A DNA stretch of 40,070 nucleotides, taken from assembly GCA_009843785.1 (NCBI GenBank), contig VYCT01000368.1:1-40070 (forward strand), given 5' to 3'. The notes beneath the pieces were generated by a model. That model saw only the letters and a program-made list of their open reading frames with translations. It made no database searches and had not been told where the DNA came from. This document shows, piece by piece, positions 9,037 through 16,529 of this stretch. The position numbers were made by a program, and so were the translations under genes. Numbering within the stretch: position 1 is the stretch's first letter; each line of letters starts with the position of its first letter. Origin of the DNA: Candidatus Poribacteria bacterium (GTDB lineage Bacteria > Poribacteria > WGA-4E > WGA-3G).

Positions 9037-9525
9037 TTAGTCGTCGTTATTGTTGCCGCCATCGTTGCCGCCATCGTTGCCGCCATCACCCGGAGGCGGA
9101 GGCGGAGGGGTTTCTTCTTTCTCCTCTTCTTCATCAGGCGGTGGCGGCGGAGGGCATACTTCTACGGTACACTCTTTTGTTGCTGTAACGACTTGTTCAT
9201 CTGCTTGTCTTATCGCCTCGACGGCTTGTTTCGCCGCCCCGTCTCCAGTGAGCGCTTGGAAGATCCAAACCGCATATACGGTATACTCAGTTATCTCTGA
9301 GGCACAATGTTTACACTTTTTCCAAAATGATCTTAATGGGTGCCTATGTTTCTCGCCATCAGAAGGGTTATCTGGGTGAGCATAAGCCGATATTTCAAAG
9401 GAAGTCGTTTCGTCAAAGGACTCATTTTGGAAGAGTGTCAAGACACCATCCATCATAGGTGCGGCAAAAAGCAACAACACCATCACAGACAATACTTTCA
9501 ACAGGCTCATTTGTCTCGTTTTCAT
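9037..9525 (-). CDS. Small exported protein with Pro-rich and Gly/Asn/Asp tail
   Basis: The 162-residue product starts with a clear signal peptide (LLKVLSVMVLLLFAAP). A CKHC pair lies near residue 71 and a predicted helix contains YAVWIFQAL. The C-terminal third is low complexity: a six-proline run, an acidic stretch, a second six-proline run and GGNDGGNDGG repeats encoded by a 12-bp DNA repeat near 9049-9085. The Shine-Dalgarno AGGAG is 7 nt before the ATG. The leader is about 290 nt, starts at the promoter 9824-9852, and holds a structured element and two 19-bp repeats, so expression is probably regulated in the RNA. No family is recognised. The tail may vary in length by repeat slippage. 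Confidence 0.7.
   Translation of the reverse strand: MKTRQMSLLKVLSVMVLLLFAAPMMDGVLTLFQNESFDETTSFEISAYAHPDNPSDGEKHRHPLRSFWKKCKHCASEITEYTVYAVWIFQALTGDGAAKQAVEAIRQADEQVVTATKECTVEVCPPPPPPDEEEEKEETPPPPPPGDGGNDGGNDGGNNNDD
9046..9090. repeat. 12-bp tandem repeat in coding sequence
   Basis: About three copies of a 12-bp unit close to GCCGCCATCGTT encode the Gly-Gly-Asn-Asp tail of the exported small protein. Copy number could vary by slippage without breaking the frame. Confidence 0.6.
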
Positions 9526-9650
9526 GAAAATTCTCCTATGGTTGAATTCAACGAATGGGAGTATTGCCGTGACGTAAAAAAGAAAAGGAAGGTGTCAGGC
9601 AATCCTCTATATTTGTGTATAAGGTGCTAACCTGAAAGTTTCGCAAAATG

Positions 9651-9688
9651 CATCCATTATGTGTTACAACATCCATTATGTGTTACAA
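9651..9688. repeat. Two perfect tandem 19-bp repeats
   Basis: CATCCATTATGTGTTACAA occurs twice with no spacer, at 9651-9669 and 9670-9688. The pair lies in the predicted leader of the small exported protein gene, between the structured element and the start codon. It could be a regulator-binding or RNA-processing site; nothing identifies which. Confidence 0.75.
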
Positions 9689-9715
9689 TTAGGTTAGTAC
9701 TGTCATACTCGGTCT

Positions 9716-9782
9716 ATGGCAGTGCCGCGTCGTGGGTGCTGGTAACACCCTCGGCGCACCTCAAAATAGAAGAGGCTGCCAT
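9716..9782 (-). ncRNA. Structured leader element A (three-stem junction)
   Basis: Three stems are visible. P1 is ATGGCAG (9716-9722) with CTGCCAT (9776-9782). The second arm is capped by GGGTG/CACCC (9734-9738 with 9746-9750) around a 7-nt loop. P4 is CCTC/GAGG (9759-9762 with 9772-9775). A 13-nt block, TGGCAGTGCCGCG on the plus strand (9717-9729), is identical in element B at 39803-39872, which has the same stem order with changed but still paired bases. On the minus strand it lies ~35 nt after a predicted transcription start and upstream of the exported protein gene. It matches no riboswitch I know. Confidence 0.5.
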
Positions 9783-9823
9783 GTGAAAAATATTCATGAC
9801 AACAACAATAGGAGACAGGCATA

Positions 9824-9852
9824 AGTATAGCACGTCCCGGCGTTGTTGTCAA
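9824..9852 (-). promoter_or_regulatory. Sigma70-type promoter for the exported protein/STT3 unit
   Basis: Minus-strand TTGACA (9847-9852) and TATACT (9824-9829) are separated by 17 nt, with a start near 9817. A 9-bp inverted repeat, GACAACAAC (9798-9806) and GTTGTTGTC (9842-9850), brackets the -10 region and overlaps the -35 box, so it may be an operator. Confidence 0.65.
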
Positions 9853-9909
9853 ACAAAAAAGTTGCAACGCCACGGAACGCACTTAGCGAATCCACTGCGA
9901 TGCAACACA

Positions 9910-9958
9910 AAAAACCCGCTATGCAGGACTTTGTCCGTGACAAAATCAGCATGCGGGA
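9910..9958 (-). terminator. Rho-independent terminator of the small 49-aa unit
   Basis: On the minus strand a long hairpin pairs CCCGCATGC with GC-rich sequence at 9916-9924. An inner arm pairs TTTGTC with GACAAA. The hairpin is followed at once by six T residues (9910-9915). It lies 45 nt after the stop codon of the small ORF and before the next promoter. Confidence 0.7.
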
Positions 9959-10002
9959 ACATAAGGTCTCCGGAACCGGAGCAACCCCGTGAAATACAAT
10001 AC

Positions 10003-10152
10003 TTAACGGTTGTAAAGTGGGGGGGGGGCCAGGGGTGGCAACACAGTAGCATCAAACAGGCTTCCGCACAGCGCGGATACCCAAACATCTACTGTCATTT
10101 TCAAGCGATCATCTTTCAATACGGTATTCAGAAATCGATCTCTGCTTTTCAT
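10003..10152 (-). CDS. Possible 49-residue small protein
   Basis: An ATG at 10152 opens a 49-codon frame ending at TAA (10003-10005). The peptide starts MKSRDRFLNTVLKDDRLK, has a hydrophobic middle (VWVSALCGSLFDATVL) and ends in a Pro-rich tail. It lies inside a compact transcription unit with a promoter at 10227-10255, a CCGC/GCGG leader hairpin and a terminator at 9910-9958, which is the main support for it. AGGAG is only 2 nt from the ATG, and GAGAGG is 11 nt away, so the ribosome site is not ideal. A C10 run (10019-10028) near the 3' end could slip or hide a sequencing error; with one base fewer, the frame continues into the terminator. An untranslated small RNA is the main alternative. 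Confidence 0.4.
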   Translation of the reverse strand: MKSRDRFLNTVLKDDRLKMTVDVWVSALCGSLFDATVLPPLAPPPLYNR

Positions 10153-10226
10153 CGCTCCTATTTCCTCTCCCCGCCGCTAAGCGGAAAACACATAAAATTA
10201 ACATATCTAAACGCTTACTGCCGTTA

Positions 10227-10255
10227 ATTATACCCTACCAAAAGGATTAAGTCAA
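10227..10255 (-). promoter_or_regulatory. Sigma70-type promoter for the small 49-aa unit
   Basis: Minus-strand TTGACT (10250-10255) and a perfect TATAAT (10227-10232) are separated by 17 nt. The predicted start near 10220 gives a ~65 nt leader and a transcript of ~310 nt up to the terminator. Confidence 0.65.
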
Positions 10256-10390
10256 ATTAAATTTTCAAAAAAATGCGTTTTTTCGGAATGCAGAAAATTT
10301 TCTGCATATTTTCACGCCACAAGCCCCTATTTTGTCAATCAAATGTTATCTGTAGAATCAGTTTATGTTCGCGTTTTCGTCAGATACTTT

Positions 10391-12904
10391 CTACTTCCGT
10401 ATCAACATCTTTTGCGTTGCTATGAAATCGCCTGCTGTTAATGTGTAGACATAGACACCGCTCGCCACAGCCTCACCCAGTTCATTTCGGCCATCCCAAT
10501 ACGCTGCACGGCTTTTGTTATGATATATTCCCGCGGGTTGATACCCTAACGCTAACCTCCGCACCAATGCTCCATTCACAGAATAGATATGCAATGTCAC
10601 ATCCGCAGGCTTCGCTAATTGATAGGGTATCCACGTCTCTGGGTTAAATGGATTCGGATAGTTGGGCAAGAGTGCCGTTTCTTTCGGCAATAAGCGTGCA
10701 AGCAAATGCTCCAACACGAAAATGCCACGCAGATACACAGGATCTGTGAGTGCCATTTGGCGTGCTTGCGTTAGGAGTTGTTGAATCTCCGCTGCGGTGA
10801 GCCCTTCAAGATCCAATGGGTGTAAAGTTGGCGCGGTAGCCGTACCTTCTCCTAATGCGCCGGCCACCAAGACAAGGTCTGAAATGTTAACAATCCCATC
10901 GCCGTTGACATCCGCGCGATTTTGTCCCGTCTGTCCGAAATCTGATGCGACTAATACCAAGTCTTGGATATTGACGGCACCATCACCGTTGACATCCGCC
11001 GGGTTTCCAATGTTTTCGACAATCAGTGTATCATCGGCTGTGAGCGTATAGTCCCACCGTGTGATATTTCCATGCACATCAATCACTTGGAGTGCTATGT
11101 CGTTGACTTGGCGCGTTGTCAATGCCGGTGCGTTAAATTCAATGGTGCTACTTTGTGAATGTCCGTCCTGACAACTATGCAACTTGATACCAGATGCCGG
11201 GTCTTCTGCTGTCGTTGGCACCAGTAACTGGATTTGGTGGACACCATCTATATCGGTTACCTCAAATTGCAGTGTGAGGTTTTCTGCGTTTGGTGGATAA
11301 GCCGACGGCGTGAGCATCCGTAGCGTTGTCGGTTCATTGAAGGCGGTTTGGTCGGTGTTAAAGAAGCGATTCGCAGCCAACCAACCTGCGGCACACTTCG
11401 ACAACCGATCAGGAGTTTCGCCGTAGGACATGATATAAGTATCGTCGCGGAAGTCGTGTTCCAAGCCGAAAGCGTGTCCAAGTTCGTGTGCTGTTACACT
11501 TGTACCGACCTGACCGTCAAAACATCTACCTGATGCAGGAATGACAGCATAGCCGCCACGTGTTCTTGTTACCGTTTCACCTTCAAGCCAATGGCCGCCT
11601 CCGACCCCACATGTATCTTCTTGATTTATAAATTCGCTGCTGATATCTACGACAATAAGATAAGCGTGTTTCTCCATATCAAACTGAGATGCAATTTCGG
11701 TATAGACCTTGTCATGTGTTTCTGTATGATAGTGCCAGTCCGTGTGCTGCCCATCAACCCGATAGATGAGCGTTTCTCTATTTTCATCAGTTTCAAAGGT
11801 GAAGGTCTTTCTACCGAATCCGTTGCGCGCCATCTGGTCTGCGTAAAAGCGTTGAACATCTCTTATGAGGGTGTTCAGTTTATTCCAAATATCGGGTTGC
11901 ATGCTACGGTCGCGCGGGAGAAAGTAGACAATTCGTACCATATCCTCCTCAGGTATAGCACGATAGGGCGTAACGTCCCAGATTCGGAGCGTTGCATCAT
12001 CGCCGCCACTAATGAGAGCACTCCCGTCTGGAGAAAAGGCGACAGCGTTCACCCACCCTGTGTGTCCCGTGAGCGTAGTTATTTTTTCGCCACTGTCAAC
12101 TTTCCATAAGTTTATAGATTCATAACCCGTGCTGGCAAGGATTTTGCTATCCGGTGAAAAGCTGATTGTATGGGCTGTTGCGTGAGAACTCAGCTCGCCG
12201 AGGCGTTCCCAACTCTGGATTTTCCACAATTTGATATTTCCGGCGTACCCTGCCCCCGCAAGGATTCGGTTGTCTGGGGAGAACTTAACAGTCGCGATAT
12301 ATTCTGGATCCCCTTGGAGTTGAATAACAGGCTGTTGCTTTTGAACATCCCAGACGTGAATCTGTCCAGCATCGTCCCCTGTGGCAAGAAATCGTCCATC
12401 GGGTGAGAAGGCAAGGGCAAACACCCATCTGCCGTGTTGAAGTGTGGTTATCTCTTGGCGCGTCTGGACATCCCATAACTTTACATCCACACCCGCGGTC
12501 GCGAGTTGTTTGTCATCAGGAGAAAAGGCAATTGCTTTAACTTGCGATCGGCTTCTATCAACAATGTGTTCAAGCGTCACAATATGCTGTTTAAGTGGAA
12601 TATCCCATAATTTGAAGACGTAGTCATCACCCGCACTCGCGAGGCGTTGACCATCTGAAGAAAAGGCGACAGCATTGATGGTATCGGCGTGGTGTCCGAG
12701 CGTTGTTAGGGTATCGTTCTCGAAGTGCCATAAATTGACTGCACGACTACCACCGCCACTCGCAACAACGGAAGCATCTACTGGAGAATATACCACCGTT
12801 TTAAGGCTACCGCTATCTCTAAAGTAGGTGTGTTCTTGGGCAAAGACGGTGGGCGGAAGCGTTAGTAAAAAAGCTGTTGTAAGGAAGAGGTGCTTGAAGG
12901 ACAT
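10391..12904 (-). CDS. Exported WD40 - zinc metalloprotease - dockerin - FlgD-tail protein
   Basis: The start is the ATG at 12904 (AGGAAG 7 nt upstream). The longer frame to 12985 merely reads through an intergenic repeat. The 837-residue product has a signal peptide (FLTTAFLLTLPPTVFA). Seven WD40 blades cover residues ~30-315, ending in KLWDI/KLWDV/RIWDV-type motifs. A metallopeptidase-like domain has HELGHAFGLEHD at ~473-484, i.e. HExxHxxGxxH with the zinc ligands and catalytic Glu intact. Two dockerin repeats follow (DVNGDGAVNIQDL and DVNGDGIVNISDL). The C-terminus is FlgD/sorting-like, with PNPFNPETWIPY and WDGRNELGEAVASGVYVY. I infer a secreted, surface-tethered protease whose propeller recruits partners. 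Such tails recall type IX-type sorting domains, though no secretion genes are nearby. Confidence 0.85.
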   Translation of the reverse strand: MSFKHLFLTTAFLLTLPPTVFAQEHTYFRDSGSLKTVVYSPVDASVVASGGGSRAVNLWHFENDTLTTLGHHADTINAVAFSSDGQRLASAGDDYVFKLWDIPLKQHIVTLEHIVDRSRSQVKAIAFSPDDKQLATAGVDVKLWDVQTRQEITTLQHGRWVFALAFSPDGRFLATGDDAGQIHVWDVQKQQPVIQLQGDPEYIATVKFSPDNRILAGAGYAGNIKLWKIQSWERLGELSSHATAHTISFSPDSKILASTGYESINLWKVDSGEKITTLTGHTGWVNAVAFSPDGSALISGGDDATLRIWDVTPYRAIPEEDMVRIVYFLPRDRSMQPDIWNKLNTLIRDVQRFYADQMARNGFGRKTFTFETDENRETLIYRVDGQHTDWHYHTETHDKVYTEIASQFDMEKHAYLIVVDISSEFINQEDTCGVGGGHWLEGETVTRTRGGYAVIPASGRCFDGQVGTSVTAHELGHAFGLEHDFRDDTYIMSYGETPDRLSKCAAGWLAANRFFNTDQTAFNEPTTLRMLTPSAYPPNAENLTLQFEVTDIDGVHQIQLLVPTTAEDPASGIKLHSCQDGHSQSSTIEFNAPALTTRQVNDIALQVIDVHGNITRWDYTLTADDTLIVENIGNPADVNGDGAVNIQDLVLVASDFGQTGQNRADVNGDGIVNISDLVLVAGALGEGTATAPTLHPLDLEGLTAAEIQQLLTQARQMALTDPVYLRGIFVLEHLLARLLPKETALLPNYPNPFNPETWIPYQLAKPADVTLHIYSVNGALVRRLALGYQPAGIYHNKSRAAYWDGRNELGEAVASGVYVYTLTAGDFIATQKMLIRK

Positions 12905-12930
12905 AGGTTGGCTTCCTAAATCAGACGTGG

Positions 12931-13000
12931 GATGGAAAGATGGAAGGGTGGAAGGATATGGATCGCCACGCTTCCAACCTTCCATTCTTCCAATCTTGCA
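12931..13000. repeat. Purine-rich inverted repeat between genes
   Basis: A TGGAAGG-type run (12932-12955) and its complement, CTTCCAACCTTCC-like (12971-12990), form an inverted repeat in the leader of the WD40 protease gene. A related purine-rich run occurs at 14108-14160 between the two dehydrogenase genes. Both create false N-terminal extensions of the neighbouring genes. Confidence 0.55.
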
Positions 13001-13043
13001 AGTAAACGGACGGGTTTGTACCTGTTCTATATGTTTTTATATT

Positions 13044-14081
13044 TCAGTGTGCTTTTGCCATAGGGACATCCCACTTTTCTGCACACTCGCGAAGTTGCTG
13101 GTAGATGGTATCCGGTATATCAATGCCATTTGCAAGACGGTGTGCTCGCGAATTGGCTTCAAAATCGCCAGGGACCAACACCGCATCAAATCCTTGGGCA
13201 GGCGGTGTTGCCTTGATCACATCCAAAAACGCGCGTACACCTTTCTGGTATTCCGCAAGCGGTGTGAAGGCGTTAACATCTATTACTTGGATATGGAGAC
13301 CACTGATCTGCCCAGCCTCAATATTAAACGTCCCCGCCAATCCACCGATGAGTGCTACAAACAAGGAGAGCGCGTAACCTTTGTGTCTGCCGAACGCGAG
13401 GAGGTTACCGCCGTCGTTGTATTCAGCGGTTTTAACGGTCGGATTTCCGTGTTTGTCAACGACGCAGCCTTCCGGCAGATCCCGATTTTCACTGGCGGCG
13501 ACGTAGGTTTTGCCGTTTGCGATCATACTTGTTGCGAAATCAATCAGAAAAGGTCTGTCATCCCCTGTCGGGACACCGATCGCAATGGGGTTCGTCCCAA
13601 GGGCACCCAGCGCACCGCCAAAGGGGAGAATCCTGCCACCGCCTTTTGAACCGCCACCTACCGTGATAATGCCAATACATCCGGCTTCAGCAGCTTCCTG
13701 ACCATATTCACCGAGCCTACCGATGTGTCCCGTCCGGATGAGTGTTGCGAAGCAGGTGCGATCGCTTTTCGCCTTCTCGATTGCGCGCCGGATCGCATAG
13801 CGAGCGGTATAGTGTCCGAAACCGTTATCGCCGTCAATATGAAGCGTGTTGTCCGTTTCTCGAAGGACGTTCGGCTCAGCAGCCGGACGGAGACCACCAT
13901 TTTCGATTCCCTCCAAATAGGAGGGGATCCGAAGCACACCGTGCGAATCGTGTCCAGCGAGATTGGCTTTTATCAATATCTCGGCAACATTGTCAGCGAT
14001 GTGCTGTGGGGTGCCTGCCGCAACAAAGAGGCTGTTTGTAAATTTCTGGAGAGTTGCGGCTTCAAATATATACCTTTCCAT
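13044..14081 (-). CDS. Ldh family (malate/L-lactate type) oxidoreductase, copy 2
   Basis: This 345-residue protein belongs to the Ldh/MDH2 family of NAD(P)-dependent 2-hydroxyacid or ureidoglycolate-type dehydrogenases, not to the classical Rossmann LDH family. Characteristic segments are AGHDSHGVLRIPSYL, GHYTARYAIRRAIEKA, GHIGRLGEYGQEAAEAG, TNPIAIGVPTGD and FATSMIANGK. The ATG at 14081 has AAGGA ~9 nt upstream; the longer frame to 14231 reads an intergenic repeat. It is 159 bp downstream of a close paralog, so the pair is a tandem duplication, possibly with diverged substrates. The substrate cannot be told from sequence alone. Confidence 0.88.
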   Translation of the reverse strand: MERYIFEAATLQKFTNSLFVAAGTPQHIADNVAEILIKANLAGHDSHGVLRIPSYLEGIENGGLRPAAEPNVLRETDNTLHIDGDNGFGHYTARYAIRRAIEKAKSDRTCFATLIRTGHIGRLGEYGQEAAEAGCIGIITVGGGSKGGGRILPFGGALGALGTNPIAIGVPTGDDRPFLIDFATSMIANGKTYVAASENRDLPEGCVVDKHGNPTVKTAEYNDGGNLLAFGRHKGYALSLFVALIGGLAGTFNIEAGQISGLHIQVIDVNAFTPLAEYQKGVRAFLDVIKATPPAQGFDAVLVPGDFEANSRAHRLANGIDIPDTIYQQLRECAEKWDVPMAKAH

Positions 14082-14240
14082 GTTTTTAATTTTCCTTGCG
14101 GCGTTTGGTTGGAAGGTAGGAAGGCAGGAAGGTTGGGTGCCCGTCTTCCATGCTTCTATGCTCTCTGCTGATTGCTGACTGCCATTCCAATTTCCTTGCG
14201 GTTTATTTTTTCGGCGGGGTTCCAACCCCACTAAGCAACT

Positions 14241-15320
14241 TTACGAAATCGGACCGTAGTGCGCTCTGTCATCATTTTCAACGGTGTCTTCGCCGATAGA
14301 AATGCCGAGTTTATCTGCGCACTCTTGGAGTTGATTGTAAATCGTATCGGGTATCTCAATCCCGTCTTTTAACCGCTTTTCACGGGAACGGGCTTCAAAA
14401 TCACCAGGGACCAATACCTCATCGAAGCCTTCTGCGGGGGGTGTCGATTTTATGCCGTCTAAGAAGGCACGTACGCCTTTCTGGTACGCTTCAACCGGCG
14501 TAAAGGCGTTGACATCAATCGCTTGCATGAAGGTGCCGTTCATCCTGCCGCTTTCAATGTCAAACGTTCCTGCCAATCCACCGAGCAGGCATGTGAACAT
14601 AGCGAGGGCGTAACCTTTATGCTTTCCGAATGCGAGGAGCGCGCCGCCATCGTAGAAATCGGCAGGCTTGACACTCGGCATCCCATTTTTGTCAACGATG
14701 CAACCTTCAGGCAAGTCTATCCCTTTGCTCCGTGCGACCTGGATCTTCCCTTCCGCGATCATACTCGTGGCATAGTCAACGATGAAGGGGCTATCATCGC
14801 CAGTCGGGACACCGATAGCGATCGGATTGGTACTGAAAGTGCCTTGCGAACCACCATAAGGCACCGTTGGTCCTGCGCCTTTACCGCCCATCCCGACACT
14901 AATAAGTGCTATACATCCGGCTCTCGCTGCGGCTTCCGCATATTCGCCTAACCGTCCGATATGTCCAATGTTATTGATACTGACACTACAGGAGACAGCG
15001 GATTTCGCTTTCTCGATGGCTCTATGGATTGACCAACGTGAGACGTAGTGTCCAAAGCCGTGTTGTGCATCAATGCGCAAGGTATTCGGTGTCTCTGTGA
15101 GGACTACGGGTTCTGCAGCGGGCTTCAAATGTCCGGCATCAATACCGCGCAGATACGCCGGAACGCGCAGGAGACCGTGCGAATCATGTCCAGCGAGGTG
15201 GGCGTTGACAAGGATTTCGGCGACATCCTCCGCGATGTGTCGTGCCGCACCTGCGGCGACAAATATGTTTCGTGCAATTGCATGGAGATGCGGCGCCTGA
15301 AGTAGATGCGTCTTTTCCAT
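14241..15320 (-). CDS. Ldh family (malate/L-lactate type) oxidoreductase, copy 1
   Basis: This is the 359-residue paralog of the next gene downstream. It shares the same family segments (AGHDSHGLLRVPAYL, GHYVSRWSIHRAIEKA, GHIGRLGEYAEAAARAG, TNPIAIGVPTGD, YATSMIAEGK) and has a C-terminal extension of about 14 residues (GEDTVENDDRAHYGP). The start is supported by AAAGGA 9 nt before the ATG. A likely promoter lies at 15390-15417. The active-site segments are intact. The reaction is inferred as NAD(P)-linked oxidation of a 2-hydroxy acid such as malate, lactate or a sugar-derived acid. Confidence 0.88.
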   Translation of the reverse strand: MEKTHLLQAPHLHAIARNIFVAAGAARHIAEDVAEILVNAHLAGHDSHGLLRVPAYLRGIDAGHLKPAAEPVVLTETPNTLRIDAQHGFGHYVSRWSIHRAIEKAKSAVSCSVSINNIGHIGRLGEYAEAAARAGCIALISVGMGGKGAGPTVPYGGSQGTFSTNPIAIGVPTGDDSPFIVDYATSMIAEGKIQVARSKGIDLPEGCIVDKNGMPSVKPADFYDGGALLAFGKHKGYALAMFTCLLGGLAGTFDIESGRMNGTFMQAIDVNAFTPVEAYQKGVRAFLDGIKSTPPAEGFDEVLVPGDFEARSREKRLKDGIEIPDTIYNQLQECADKLGISIGEDTVENDDRAHYGPIS

Positions 15321-15389
15321 ATTTTTTTATCCTTTGATACAATAGGATTTCAGTTAGCAGTGTAATAGATACCTGAGATTGTGTATCTT

Positions 15390-15417
15390 ATTTTATGGGA
15401 TTCGCTTTTTTTGTCAA
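15390..15417 (-). promoter_or_regulatory. Likely promoter of the dehydrogenase pair
   Basis: Minus-strand TTGACA (15412-15417) is followed after 16 nt by TAAAAT (15390-15395). The predicted start near 15383 gives a leader of about 60 nt before the first Ldh-family gene. Confidence 0.5.
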
Positions 15418-15509
15418 TAGGAAAAGGATTTTCAGGCAGGACGATTCAGTTTTCGGTTTTGATTTCGATTTTCGTGGACAGATGTTAACATTTTTTTCCG
15501 TAAGATCGC

Positions 15510-15555
15510 GAGCGACAAGAAACACCCCAGCAAAAACACTCGCTCCTACAGAGGA
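15510..15555. repeat. Inverted repeat in the 15.3-15.9 kb intergenic region
   Basis: GAGCGA and TCGCTC near 15513 and 15539 pair across a loop rich in A and C. The rest of the 630-bp gap shows no convincing gene apart from the promoter/operator at 15696-15746. A 73-codon frame at 15749-15970 is not supported (see rejected items). Confidence 0.3.
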
Positions 15556-15695
15556 AAGTATATCCATATATGAAGTAAATTTTTAAAACTGAATCGCTCT
15601 GGGGTTAGAATAGGACAATTTAGTTCTCCGTTTTGTAGCGTAAACTTTTAGGTTGCGTCCCATACACACGCACAAATCAAAAATTGCGGTTTTTC

Positions 15696-15725
15696 TTGAC
15701 AAAAATTGCAATTTCATCGTATAAT
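15696..15725 (+). promoter_or_regulatory. Consensus sigma70 promoter for the protease-patatin operon
   Basis: TTGACA (15696-15701) and a perfect TATAAT (15720-15725) are separated by 18 nt on the plus strand. This is the only clear plus-strand promoter in the window. The -10 box lies inside the palindrome at 15719-15746, and the leader to the GTG start is about 220 nt. Confidence 0.75.
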
Positions 15726-15746
15726 TATACAATTGTATAATTATAC
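15719..15746. promoter_or_regulatory. 28-bp perfect palindrome, likely operator
   Basis: Positions 15719-15746 form a perfect palindrome of two 14-bp arms centred on AATT. It contains TATAAT twice on the plus strand (15720-15725 and 15736-15741). It covers the -10 box and probable start of the protease-patatin promoter, the position expected for a dimeric repressor site. No regulator gene is next to it, so the binder is unknown. Confidence 0.65.
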
Positions 15747-15953
15747 TAATGGACAGCATGCTGGGAAAAGATCTATCCTACGCGTTTTTCCAACGTCTAA
15801 CGAAGATGCGGAAAAAATTTGTTGCCAACTATTTTTATTTCATTGGCTGTTGCCGAATGTTTTCTATCCGCGCTAATTGTGTAGGTGAGTTGTTGTTCTC
15901 GCTTTGCACTTATGAGTTAGGCGATTTATCATTACCGCGAAAGGAAAAACGAA

Positions 15954-16529
15954 GTGCCTTTAGGCGTTAAAACAGGGAAGCCTATCAATTTCATTGAACC
16001 GATCCCGACTGCAAAAGTTATAGATGTTCCTCAGATTACACAAGAACAGACCAATTGGTGTTGGGCCGCTTGCGTCGAAATGGTTCTTCGCTACTACGGC
16101 ACGTCTGCTGCCCGACAATGTGAACTGGCAAATGAACTTTTTGGCAGATCTGACTGTTGTTCAGAACCATCGAGCCCAGATTGTAACAAACCATGCAAGA
16201 TAGAGGATATTTCAAATTTCTACGCGCGTAGGAATATTCAGAGTCAATTTGTAGATGAAAATGTGCCTTTTTCCACGTTGCAGTCCGAAATTGATGCTGA
16301 TCGTCCTGTTGAAATTCTTTTCCAGTACAAGAAAAAACAAAAAAGAGGGCATCTCGTTATCGTTCGTGGGTGGTATACGACCAAGGCGGAAGAATATGTG
16401 CGTGTAAATGATCCGAAGGACGACAACGATGATCTTCCAAGGATGGTCGCTTATTCTGAGTTGTTGAATGCTTATGGAGAAGGTAAATGGACATCTACTT
16501 GGATCAAAATTCAGAGGAAAAAAAAATGA
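15954..16529 (+). CDS. Papain-like cysteine protease (C39/C70-like)
   Basis: The 191-residue protein has no signal peptide and a papain-like catalytic set. The N-terminal helix motif QTNWCWAAC carries Q32 (oxyanion) and C36 (nucleophile). The later RGHLVIVRGW carries H133, and VNDP carries N152/D153. A Cys-rich insert (C56, C68, C69, C77, C81) is typical of the AvrRpt2/Peptidase C70-like branch (family assignment by recall). The start is a GTG with AAAGGA 8 nt upstream. Its stop overlaps the patatin start as ATGA (16526-16529), so the two are translationally coupled. It probably acts in the cytoplasm, perhaps processing or activating the patatin partner. The local DNA looks AT-richer than the flanks, consistent with recent transfer. 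Confidence 0.78.
   Translation: MPLGVKTGKPINFIEPIPTAKVIDVPQITQEQTNWCWAACVEMVLRYYGTSAARQCELANELFGRSDCCSEPSSPDCNKPCKIEDISNFYARRNIQSQFVDENVPFSTLQSEIDADRPVEILFQYKKKQKRGHLVIVRGWYTTKAEEYVRVNDPKDDNDDLPRMVAYSELLNAYGEGKWTSTWIKIQRKKK

Noticed and set aside
9046-9090. CRISPR-like repeats
   Set aside because: The 12-bp units have no spacers and lie in a coding tail. The tandem pair at 9651-9688 also lacks spacers.
9050-9379. Plus-strand 109-codon Ser/Gly-rich frame
   Set aside because: It is the antisense of the exported protein gene, produced by its Pro- and Gly-rich repeats.
12905-12985. N-terminal extension of the WD40 protease, and similar extensions of the 14081, 21352, 24758 and 8430 starts
   Set aside because: The extensions read through intergenic repeats or neighbouring genes; each true start has a signal peptide, family start or better ribosome site.
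15749-15970. 73-codon plus-strand frame in the protease operon leader
   Set aside because: It has no ribosome site, overlaps the protease start in another frame, and its Cys/Phe-rich product matches nothing. The protease GTG has a good Shine-Dalgarno.
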